Below are positions 55,170 to 64,000 of a stretch of 64,000 nucleotides of DNA, in pieces; the first letter of the stretch is position 1; the number at the start of each line of letters is the position of its first letter. The translations under genes and the position numbers were made by a program. Under the pieces are notes generated by a model. It did no database searches. It was not told where the DNA came from and saw only the letters and a list, made by a program, of their open reading frames with translations. Source of the stretch: Karstenula rhodostoma CBS 690.94 (taxonomy: Eukaryota > Ascomycota > Dothideomycetes > Pleosporales > Didymosphaeriaceae); the NCBI GenBank assembly GCA_010093485.1, contig MU001503.1, positions 1,013,132 to 1,077,131 on the forward strand, read 5' to 3'.

Positions 55170-56681
55170 ATGTCTTTCGGCAAGCTTTACTCCTACTCGG
55201 TTCGTGCTCCCGTGGTACAGCTGTTTGGCGCGCGCAAACGACTAACATGTCCCCGCAGGGCAACCCGCGCACCACCTCGCTGCTCGCCGTTGCGAAGGAG
55301 AATGGTCTTGACCTCGAGTTCGTCGAGACTGTGCCCGCCAATGGTGTCTCCACCGAGTACCTGAAGCTCAACAAGCTCGGCAAGGTCCCCACCTTCGAGG
55401 GCGCTGACGGCTTTGTCCTCAGCGAGACCATCGCTATCGCCGTTTACCGTACGTTCCTCCCACTTTCCTAGTTGCGCAAAGGATGAGGCATATTATCATT
55501 CAGTTATCCCTGTCTGAACACATTTGTTGAGAATCTTCTACTCTGATTTACTTTACCGCATATATTGCAATATATCGCTATCCCACATGGTGACTCAGAC
55601 TGACCATCACAGTCACCTCCCAGAACGAGAAGACCGCCCTCCTTGGCAAGACCAAGCAGGACTACGCCTCTATCCTGCGATGGATGTCATACGCCAACAC
55701 TGAGATCCTCACTCCTCTCGGTGGCTGGTTCCGCCCCCTCGTTGGCCGTGACCCCTACAACAAGAAGAACATCGACGACTCCAGGGCTGCCGCCACCAAG
55801 GCCGTCCACGTTCTCGAGGAGTACCTCCTTACCCATACCTACCTTGTTAGCGAGCGCCTCACCCTCGCCGACTTCTTCACTGCCTCCATCCTCGCCCGCG
55901 GTTTCCAGTACTTCTACGACAAGGCCTGGCGTGCGGAGAACCCCAACGTCACCCGTTGGTACGAGACCGTCTACAACGTTCCTAGCTACTCTGAAGTAGC
56001 AGGCAAGCTCGAGTTCATCGAGGAGGCCATCAAGAACACTCCCCCGAAGAAGGAGGAGAAGCCCAAGAAGGAGCAGGCCAAGGCTGCTGCCAAGCCCAAG
56101 GAGACCCCCGCCGAGGAGGAGGAAGAGGCTCCTAAGCCCAAGCCCAAGCACCCGCTTGCCCTGCTTGACCGCCCCACTTTCGACCTCGACGAGTGGAAGC
56201 GCCAGTACTCCAACAACGATGTCAACGTCTCCCTGCCGTGGTTCTGGGAGAACGTTAAGTTCGACGAGTACTCCATCTGGAAGGTCGACTACAAGTACAA
56301 CAACGAGAACAAGCTCGTTTTCATGACCTCCAACCTTGTCGGTACGTTATTTCGCATCTTTAGGTCATCTACACACACTAACATTATGCAGGCGGTTTCT
56401 TCGCCCGTCTCGAGGCTTCCCGCAAGTTCATCTTCGGTGCCGCGTCCGTGTACGGCGAGAACAACGACAACGTCATCCAGGGTGCCTTTGTCATCCGTGG
56501 CCAGGACTCTACCCCCGCTTTCGATGTCGCTCCCGACGTTGAGAGCTACGAGTTCACCAAGCTCGACCCCCAGAAGCCCGAGGACCGCACCTTCGTCGAG
56601 CAGCAGTGGGCTGACGAGCCTCCGACCATCACCGTCGAGGGCAAGGAGTACAAGTACGCCGACGGCAAGGTCTTCAAGTAA
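55170..56681 (+). CDS. TEF4: Translation elongation factor 1B subunit gamma
   Basis: 412 residues from four exons; introns 55200-55258, 55449-55612 and 56342-56391. Residues 1-80 are a GST-N domain (NPRTTSLLAVAKENGLDLEF, LGKVPTFEG), about 90-200 a GST-C domain (LTLADFFTASILARG), then a Lys/Glu/Pro-rich linker (PPKKEEKPKKEQ), and from about 255 to the end the EF1-gamma C-terminal domain (LLDRPTFDLDEWKRQYSNND, PWFWENVKFDEYSIWKVDYKYNN, GAFVIRGQDSTPAFDVAPDVESYEF). It anchors the eEF1A nucleotide-exchange complex. Exon 1 encodes only ten residues, and its donor is GTTCGT. Codons are strongly C-ending, as expected for a highly expressed gene. Yeast has two paralogues (CAM1, TEF4), so the symbol is only nominal. 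Confidence 0.95.
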
Positions 56682-58343
56682 ACATTTTCTTTAAAAGGAG
56701 GGAACTAGGGATTTGGTTATGATGGGACGAATATTACGACTTCGTGATGGGACATTATGCATATGAAGGATGACAGATGGACCCGAAGGTGTGTGTGTGT
56801 GGGGCGGCTTCTAGTAGAGTTATACCAGTCACTCTTGCTTGCCTAGATGGGCGGACAAGCCGAATCGAAAGAGCTTCCAGCCCAGACTACAAATGCACTA
56901 AACTGACCCACCTGAACATACCTGAAACGTACCATCCCTTGGTCGCGGACCCATTCCCATATATGTTCATCATATCGCCCTGTTCAGTTCTGCCGGATGA
57001 ACCTGGTGATAGTAGACGGGATATGCGCGTACCGACATAAATGCATCGCTTACATTGAGTATTTGGCATCTTGACACTGCATGCTATATACAGCAACCTT
57101 GACTACAACTGTACGACATTCATCCATGTTATACAGCGGATGAGGTGGACCAATAGCGACACTTGGGTGGTATTCTGGTTGTACATACGCAAGGCAAGCA
57201 ATCATGCGGCCCCCGCTTTTCAGGCCTCGGACGCGGGTCGTTGTTGATATGTGCTAGTGGGCTAGGGGAGTGAGGCGCACGTTGCATGCGATTCGCAGTC
57301 CAGGTGCCTCGGTCACGATCGCAGCACAGCGTCACACCACCAGATGCACCATCATGTCGGGCCTACATCGCAGGAGACAGCGTACAGGTCTCTGACAGGA
57401 ATGCGGCTGGAGAAGGGAAGGCTGGGAGGACCCAGGCTTGAGTCGAGTCCGGTGTGGGCGCATCGCTGATTGGGTGGGCGGCGGAGGAAGCTACAATTCT
57501 GGGCGGTGATTGGGCAGCGGGCTTGGACCGCAGCCACACAAAGGCGACGAAGGCCGGGGCCTGGTCTTGAACGCAGCTCTTCTTTTGACCTCGAGCGTCA
57601 AAGAGACTCGCTGTTGGCTTTCTTTGCGCAGCGCATTGAGGCAGGAAACATATAAGAACCAGGGCCGGACTCGAGGGGCTGGGAATCGCAACTGCGTGTG
57701 CTTTGACGTGTTTGTATGCGCTGGACGTTGGATCGCATCGTGCCCGGTAAGAAGAAGTGGATACTCAGCACTTGACACGCACGCGCAAACAAAGACGAAG
57801 ACATTGCAACGGCGCTGCTGAACGTTGGCAAGAGAAGGCTGGTTTTGAGTTTGGCGAGGGCGACGATCGCCTGGGGAAGAGAGCGCGCTGCTCCGCTCGC
57901 CTGCAGCGCGAGACGGCTTGCTGCCGCATCGCGACACCAATTCTGCACGACATTGCAGCCCCTGACGTTCGGTTATCTGGCCTGTACGCGGACAGTTGCA
58001 AGATCGCCTTTGGAAGACGATCACCAAGAGAAATTCATTGCCCACCAAAGCGCATCGCGCAACGACACAGGACTTCCAGCGGTCACGCCTCGGATTCAAG
58101 ACCGCTTGAGAGAAAGAGTACAGATCATTGGTGCGGGAGGCTGCTTGGTTACGGCTTCTCCCAGAAACTGGTTGTAGGGAGGTGTAGCGCTGAGACAACG
58201 ATCCCCGCCAAAAGCAAAAGGTCTCCGAGTCAGATCGAGACAAATCTAGGCTTCCATTTGTGGGGATAGGGCTGAGACCTTGTACTCGACCAGTTCCAGT
58301 GGAATATCCGGGCGGTAGACCATCGTTCCACCACGATCCTGGA
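56682..58343. other. Intergenic 1.7 kb, eEF1B-gamma 3' end to phosphodiesterase promoter
   Basis: No gene recognised. A 319-residue minus frame at 57491-58450 overlaps the first phosphodiesterase exon and has no domain. A GT dinucleotide run sits near 56791-56801. Confidence 0.45.
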
Positions 58344-60004
58344 ATGAAGGAAGGCGAGGGGCATGGGCAGACGAGGCGGACGTCGGGATACTCGAACGAG
58401 CCTGCGCTACAGGTCATCTGTTTGGTAGGTTGGATTATTTGGTTCTCCACCCTGCCGCGTGGGATGCGGGAATGGACATGGCTGGTCTCGGATGACGCAA
58501 AGGCGCATATCGTACCATCACACCACCATGTACAACAAGTATCGCACTCTAGAACGTGTTTACTGACTTTCTCAGGGCTCTGGAGGCGGACCCAGCGAAG
58601 ACAATGTCACGGGCTTTCTCGTCCGGTCAACAGCCGCAAAGTGGGCGAAGAACTCCGTCTTGGCCGTGGATGCAGGCTCCCATCTGGCAGCCATAACCCG
58701 CATACTCGCCAACGACTTTCCATTAACGTCAGCTCCTGCACCAAAAGCACTACCGAAGCTACCGAATAGGGATGGCAATGGCCGTGAGGGAGACTCACCT
58801 TCGCCAAGGACAGCCCCCTTGTCAGTCTCCGACGAAGGGTCCGATATTGATACGCCAAGTTCAGATATCGAACCAATGCCCTCCTATACAACTCTGGAGA
58901 AAGGCCCTTTTGCTGGAGTAGCGTTTCCCAACGAGACGGCAAGGGCCAATGCACTGCACGTAGTAAGGGAACACGTCTCGACCTACCTTATCACGCATCC
59001 TCATCTGGACCACGTGTCTGGCTTTGTGATCAACACGGCAGCTTTCCACAATACGTCCCGTCCCAAGCGATTAGCTGCGCTCCCGTTCACCGTCAACGCG
59101 ATCAAGACGCACATCTTCAACAACATATTATGGCCGAATCTGACTGACGAAGACGGCGGCGTAGGTCTAGTCACCTTCCAAAGGCTCCAAGAAGGCGGTA
59201 ACATTGCTCTTGGGGAGGGGAGCGGACGGGGCTACATCGAAGTCTGCGACGGTCTCGGCGTGCGAGGCTTCAAAGTCAGTCATGGACACTGCATGCGAGG
59301 GCCCGGCCACGTCCATCGCGGCTCCAACGCAAACCAGCTCGAACCATCCAGCATCGGCATCCACCGCGCATCCACCCACCACATCTCCTCCCAGCATCTC
59401 GAGTCCATGCCCGACGGCCGTGAAGCCCGCTCCCTCAGCTTCTCCCACCCTACCCAGAGCGCCCCAGGCACCCCTCTCTACTCCGGCAACAACCCCACCG
59501 ACGCCGGCCGCAACAGTACCGTCGGGCAGTCCAACCTCGCCGACCAATGCGTCATCGACTCCTCCGCCTACTTCATCCGCACCGAATCCACGCCCACAAC
59601 CCCAACAAAAGAAGTCCTCATGTTCGGCGACGTCGAGCCCGACAGCATCAGCCTGTCCCCGCGCACCGCCCACGTCTGGGCCAAAGCCGCGCCCAAGATC
59701 GCCGCCGGCATCCTCACCGGCATCTTCATCGAGTGCAGCTACACAAACGCGCAGGGCGACCCCGTGCTCTACGGCCACCTCGCGCCGCGCCACCTCATCG
59801 CCGAGCTGCAGAATCTCGCCGAGATGGTCAGGGACGCAAGACGAGAGCACGAGAGGGAGAAGGAGGAGGCGCGGAAAGGGCGCAAGCGGAAGCGCGCGAG
59901 CAACGGGGCGAATCTAGACAGCGGCAGCACGAGCACGCCCGATGCGCGCAAGAGCAGCCGCACGCGCGCGTATAATCCTGATGCTCCGACTCCGACTCCG
60001 ACTC

Positions 60005-60036
<32 letters not shown>

Positions 60037-60393
60037 CCTCGCGCGGCCGCAGGCCTCGACGACGACGTCATGACCGACTACGCGCCCTCTCCGCACGGCA
60101 GCACCGCGACGGGCTCCCACACCCCTCTCCACCCCTCCGCGCCCGCCGCCCTCAACATCGCCACCGTGAGCGCAGAGTACAGCCGCGCTCTCCTCACCGC
60201 GGGTCTCGAAGCGCCCCTCAAGGGCCTCAAAGTCGTCGTCATGCATGTCAAGGACACGATGGGCGATGGGCCTGTCATGGGGGATCTTATCCTGCAGGAG
60301 CTACGGGAGGGGGAGCGGGCGGCGGCGGAGAAGGGGAAGGGGCTGGGTTGTCTCTTTGAGGTCGCGAGGAGTGGGGATAGTTATTGGTTTTAG
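58344..60393 (+). CDS. PDE1: Low-affinity cAMP phosphodiesterase, class II
   Basis: 632 residues from two exons; intron 58425-58575. Exon 1 ends in ALQVICL and exon 2 begins with GSGGGPSEDNVTG, rebuilding the class II N-terminal strand-loop. The metal-binding signature THPHLDH is at about residues 166-172, and later stations SHGH, MFGDVEPDS and GIFIECSY follow the metallo-beta-lactamase-like PDE1 pattern; VVVMHVKD near the end holds the last conserved His. It hydrolyses cAMP and so dampens PKA signalling. Long low-complexity inserts interrupt the core (acidic/Ser at about 75-115; Lys/Arg then Thr-Pro and Thr-Gln repeats at about 455-515), making it much larger than yeast Pde1 (369). Confidence 0.92.
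59984..60036. repeat. Hexamer repeats encoding Thr-Pro and Thr-Gln runs
   Basis: About four CCGACT units followed by about five GCAGAC units, in frame in the phosphodiesterase gene. Because units are six bases, length changes would not shift the frame. Confidence 0.9.
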
Positions 60394-61244
60394 AGGGAGG
60401 GGGTGCGGAGGTTATGTCATCGGTTTGGTAGGGTTATGGATACGGGTATGGTTATGGTTATGATTGGGGGAGGGATGAGGATGGGAGGTTGGGGTTGGTT
60501 CTTTGGGTCTGGGTGTGGGTTTGGCAGGGCGTCGGGGGTGTTTTTTGCGGGTGGCGTGGGGCTTTCAAAGGGCTTTGGCCTGATTACATGTAGGGTTGTG
60601 TTGCGGTTCGTATGTGTTTCTGCTGCCGGATGTGTTGGCGCGGCGAGAGACGTGGTGTATGGGAAGTAGATACATGGGTGCTAGATTTTTACTGTCTCTA
60701 GTGTCTAGTCCAGCTGCACACGCTTCGTTCTTAGGCGAGCAATCGTTACGGACGAGTAGTTTATCCTAAGCGCTGGTGAGGGACTGGCAAGTGAATGCTA
60801 ATTTCGACTCGTGAAGACTGTTCGCATATGTCATACCCAAAAGCTGGTTATGGAAGAAATGTCCCTCCGAGCTTTTCGCAATTATTTCACCGGATCAGGT
60901 TGACGCAGGAAAGTCTCGCTTTGTTCCAACTATATTCGTGTTTTGGTAAAAGCGTGCGTCTAGCTTCAGATGAACTAGGAGAGTTAACGGGAGTTGTTTC
61001 GTCTTTTGGGCGTGAGCAGGACGTGAGCTCCTTGTACTTGTTGCCACAGGCCTGTGGGCTGGAGATGCTCCGCGCAAATGAGGTACGTGGTCGTGTTCAT
61101 TTAATCTGGATAGATATTCTGAGGTGCTGATATTCATCCCATGTGTTCCTTAGGCAGTGCTCGTGAGGAGTACAGCGATACGAGACCATGTAACTGTACA
61201 CCATTGCTGAAGATTGTGTAACAAAACATGGGCTCGGATTTGAG
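60394..61244. other. Convergent intergenic region
   Basis: Holds the 3' ends of the phosphodiesterase and of the unknown minus-strand gene. It starts with G-rich GGTTAT-like repeats at 60431-60461. No gene recognised. Confidence 0.45.
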
Positions 61245-62693
61245 CTAACCGAAGAGAAGTGTGATAGGAAGCTGATGGTACATCTGGTAGTTGAACTCCT
61301 GGCTCCATTCCAGAACAAAGACTTTCACAAGTGCAACAATGTCATCGGGTTCCAGCCTGGACCTGGGGTTCTTACCGATATTCTCCCAGAAACTTGTCGT
61401 ATCGCGCTCCTGCGTCGTGCCGCCATGAATCTGCTCAGCGAGCGCCGTAACTATCCGTACAGCGTCGCCGGAGTTGCCGCGGCCTGCAAGAACGGCACTC
61501 GCTGCCATTTCACCCATCTGATGCTTTGCAAAGTCACTGTTCCACCCTGAGTTGACTAACTGTGGATGATGTGTCCGCGCGGCATCTCGAAGGCGTTGGG
61601 CGAGCTCGTCTCGGTATGTGTTCATGTGATCGGCAGCCACTTCAAGCAGGAGGTCTCTCATGCCGCGATGCATTGACCACGAGAGATTGGCCCAAGGCAA
61701 ATCATCCAACGCTTTGCACAGAGTCAAGTAGTCTTCCTCAGAAACATGAAGCGACACGTCGCGTTCACCTTTTGTGGATGGCAACGTCAGAAGGTATTTT
61801 TCCTTGGCTTCCTTTACCTCGAAATACTCCATCGGCTGGGGAAAGAGGAAGTCGATTTCAAACACCTTTCCACCGTTCATGTTGTAGATGTGTCTGCTTC
61901 CATGTGATAGACCAAACCCGTTCTTTTGATGCTTCAGCCTGTAATGACCTGGTGCTAGGCGTCCTGGGAAAGCGACGCTGAAAGACCCCGGCGTTGCTGC
62001 GTCGACCACCACACCAGCCATCATCTGGACACAGCGATCAACTCTTGCTGGAAACGTAGGAGGGTAAACGTCAGTTGCAGGCGAATGCGAATCGTGTGGT
62101 TTGAGTGTGACTACAGCTGGTTGGCCCGCGCGCCAGTTGATATACCATTGACCGGTCCAGCTACCAAATGCTCCCCGGTAGCCGCTCGAATCGGAATATT
62201 CGTATATAGTGCGCGCATTGGACAGAATGAGGATTGTGATTAAGGTGGCACGATTGATCTCGACCGCGTGCGTGCCGTTTCCTCGAATTGTGTAAAAGTC
62301 ATAGCTGCCATCTGCGCTGCTCAATTTGTAAGGATGCGCGTTCTTTGAGAATTGTCCAAGACCTGGCAGAACTCTGGAGTGGCCAAAACTAGCCACCACG
62401 GCTTCCCAACTTTTTTTTGAGGAGATTAGGCTGTCCCCATGCACCGTCACCTGAGTGTCCTGTTCGTGAAACAATCCTAGGAGGGTAGCGCACGAGCTCG
62501 CGTTTGATTGAGGTAGGGGCAGACGAGATATCAAGATGTTGTTGTGACCACAGAAACCGTCCTTCAAAGTTGCTTTGATGTCGTTGGTGACTTCCTTCTT
62601 GGAGCGATGGGTTGTCAGGTGCAGTGTCACAGCAGCAGCAGCTAATATTGCCAGCGCAGGAAGTACATGAGCAGGGAAGTCATTTGTGGACAT
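61245..62693 (-). CDS. Unknown 482-residue protein with N-terminal membrane anchor
   Basis: Intronless. Residues 8-26 (HVLPALAILAAAAVTLHLT) form one hydrophobic helix followed by a Lys/Arg/His patch, consistent with a signal anchor. The rest is a soluble, mixed alpha/beta sequence with Trp-rich stretches (YRGAFGSWTGQWYINWRAG) and a helical C-terminal part (MRDLLLEVAADHMNTYRDELAQRLRDAARTHH). No catalytic motif is evident to me. The long uninterrupted frame with balanced composition supports a real gene. It lies next to a HET-like gene on the same strand, 155 bp away, which may point to a lineage-specific accessory region. Function not assigned. Confidence 0.7.
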   Translation of the reverse strand: MSTNDFPAHVLPALAILAAAAVTLHLTTHRSKKEVTNDIKATLKDGFCGHNNILISRLPLPQSNASSCATLLGLFHEQDTQVTVHGDSLISSKKSWEAVVASFGHSRVLPGLGQFSKNAHPYKLSSADGSYDFYTIRGNGTHAVEINRATLITILILSNARTIYEYSDSSGYRGAFGSWTGQWYINWRAGQPAVVTLKPHDSHSPATDVYPPTFPARVDRCVQMMAGVVVDAATPGSFSVAFPGRLAPGHYRLKHQKNGFGLSHGSRHIYNMNGGKVFEIDFLFPQPMEYFEVKEAKEKYLLTLPSTKGERDVSLHVSEEDYLTLCKALDDLPWANLSWSMHRGMRDLLLEVAADHMNTYRDELAQRLRDAARTHHPQLVNSGWNSDFAKHQMGEMAASAVLAGRGNSGDAVRIVTALAEQIHGGTTQERDTTSFWENIGKNPRSRLEPDDIVALVKVFVLEWSQEFNYQMYHQLPITLLFG

Positions 62694-62847
62694 GCTTCTT
62701 GAACGGGTGTGTTGTCTGTTGGTGTTAAGCTAAGATTATCATGGTACATAAAGATGCGACAGCTGGTTTATAAGGAATCGCCTGTAACCCCCTGTACCTC
62801 GTACTGCCCCGCGCTAGCCAGCCACAGTATACATACTGCACCTCGCC

Positions 62848-64000
62848 TCAACGGAGAAAGATCTTTTCCCATCTTAGCCCGTCCTCCCCGGCATCCTGAG
62901 AAATTTCACCGTCCATGTATCCTTGAACATAACATTCTCCAACAACCTGGACATGATCTTTGTCCTCACCCAGTCTGACAATTAGAGGCAACGCGCATCC
63001 TTTCAATATACACACCCGATCACGAGCAAACAGAGTCCGAGGGCCAATGCCAATGTAGCCATTCACGGTTGTGAAGAGCCTCCGATGAAACATTGCCTGG
63101 CCGAAACTGTGCTCCCACCCGGGCCATCCTGGAAAATCCGCGCGCGACCCTTCGAGCTCGTGCCCACGGTCGCGATAAGTCTGATATGCCTCCTGCACGA
63201 GATCACGAAGCGAAAAGCCACCAAGCTCAATATGCCTCATTCCGTGCCATCGCTTCTCGATATTGGATGCGCCCTCCCGTGGCGCTGTGGGAATAGAGCC
63301 TGGACGCTCTTGCAACTCCCCGAGAAGCACGTCGCATTCATGACACGCTTTCGCAAAAAGCAGGCCAAAAGTCGCTTCAGCTTGTATCGGTTCTAGTGGA
63401 GCTTCTCTTCGGTGTGTATCCGCGACAACGGTACGATATAATGCCTCGAAGGCTTCAGCATGTGTCTTGAACGCCGTGGCTCGCGACTTGCTTTGTGCGC
63501 CTACTCGACGTTCAAAATCATGCTTGCACCAAGGATCAAACTGCACACCATCGACCGCGTCTACAAAGGCTCCTTCAGCCTCCAGAATACGTCTATCACC
63601 CAAAAGTCGCACTGAGGGCAAAGTATCGCCTGGTGCCTTCCAGTGCGGCCAGTCGGTGGCGTTATTGCTCCAAGAACATTTCAGCGGGTATGATGGCTTG
63701 GAAGGACCCCAATCTGGCAGCCATGTTGGAAAGGTCGATCTGCGCTTGTTGAGAGGAATTCCAGCATAGCACAGTATGGTTAGATCCTGCTCTTGCTGTA
63801 TATACGCCCAAGCGAACTCAGTGCACACTTTCTCCACAGAGACCGAATAATCCGGAGAGCACAACTGGACCGCTCTTCCTCCGATCAGTCCATATTTCGC
63901 GTAGAGCAAATCTTTTGGGTCTGAAGCTATGCTGTCTTTGGTCAAGAACAAACTTGGAAGGCACCCCAATCTGCGCCCTTGTTGAAGATAGAGGCGTATC
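62848..64000 (-). CDS. HET-domain-like protein, C-terminal part (cut by window edge)
   Basis: The frame is open to the window edge, so the N-terminus (where the HET domain would sit) lies beyond position 64000. What is seen is about 384 residues with the usual downstream features of fungal heterokaryon-incompatibility-type proteins: ATDPRD-like ASDPKDLLYAKYGLIG, then DYSVSVEKVCTEFAWAYIQQ, LTILCYAG and the PTWLPDW motif. A long variable region follows, and the end contains GYIGIGPRTLFARDRVCILKGCALPLIVR, the common C-terminal HET-protein block, followed by YVQGYMDGE. HET proteins mediate non-self recognition and programmed cell death. Assignment rests on the C-terminal pattern only. Confidence 0.8.
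   Translation of the reverse strand, partial: IRLYLQQGRRLGCLPSLFLTKDSIASDPKDLLYAKYGLIGGRAVQLCSPDYSVSVEKVCTEFAWAYIQQEQDLTILCYAGIPLNKRRSTFPTWLPDWGPSKPSYPLKCSWSNNATDWPHWKAPGDTLPSVRLLGDRRILEAEGAFVDAVDGVQFDPWCKHDFERRVGAQSKSRATAFKTHAEAFEALYRTVVADTHRREAPLEPIQAEATFGLLFAKACHECDVLLGELQERPGSIPTAPREGASNIEKRWHGMRHIELGGFSLRDLVQEAYQTYRDRGHELEGSRADFPGWPGWEHSFGQAMFHRRLFTTVNGYIGIGPRTLFARDRVCILKGCALPLIVRLGEDKDHVQVVGECYVQGYMDGEISQDAGEDGLRWEKIFLR

Noticed and set aside
57491..58450. 319-residue minus-strand frame overlapping the first phosphodiesterase exon
   Set aside because: No domain; overlaps a splice-supported exon on the other strand.

Overview
This window is nuclear DNA of a filamentous ascomycete fungus. 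Most genes carry short introns of 46-80 bp with GT...AG borders and CTAAC/CTGAC-like branch sites. Several gene families are typical of Pezizomycotina: Zn2Cys6 regulator, LaeA/UMTA-type methyltransferase, HET-like protein, Kre9/Knh1 cell-wall protein, and a Fox2 multifunctional enzyme ending in SKL. The elongation-factor and ribosomal proteins look like Dothideomycetes, but that class assignment is an impression, not an alignment. I assembled about 24 protein-coding genes by joining exons by hand; every spliced gene except one gives an uninterrupted frame. No transposase, tRNA, rRNA or CRISPR was found.

Left arm (0-9 kb): a GNAT acetyltransferase, then a compact group that looks like a catabolic cluster. 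It holds a TIM-barrel amidohydrolase/lactonase-like enzyme, a sugar/quinate-type MFS transporter divergent from it, a Zn2Cys6 regulator, and a second MFS sugar transporter that carries a one-base frameshift. 9.6-22.3 kb: Kre9/Knh1-like secreted protein, a Pho80-type cyclin, an intronless GH89 alpha-N-acetylglucosaminidase, a BTB protein, an acyl-protein-thioesterase-like hydrolase, a secreted alkaline phosphatase with two CACGTG boxes upstream, and a secreted SGNH/GDSL esterase.

Middle (22.3-44 kb): an eight-exon LaeA/UMTA-like methyltransferase containing a 7-nt and a 16-nt exon; a gene-poor stretch of 3.8 kb; the peroxisomal beta-oxidation enzyme Fox2; ORC4; an MCT-like MFS transporter; a small secreted Gly/Pro/Thr protein; a GST-like protein; a 141-bp TA-flanked MITE-like inverted repeat; and a MATE transporter.

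Right arm (44-64 kb): two long gene-poor stretches surround one conserved-looking protein of unknown function. Then come the divergent translation genes for mitochondrial uS9 and eEF1B-gamma, a class II cAMP phosphodiesterase, an unknown 482-residue membrane-tethered protein, and the C-terminal part of a HET-like protein cut by the window edge.

Most of the window is ordinary housekeeping and accessory fungal DNA. The best leads are the putative lactone/sugar catabolic cluster with its frameshifted transporter, the microexon methyltransferase, the GC-AG intron inside a zinc-cluster codon block, and the MITE-like element.
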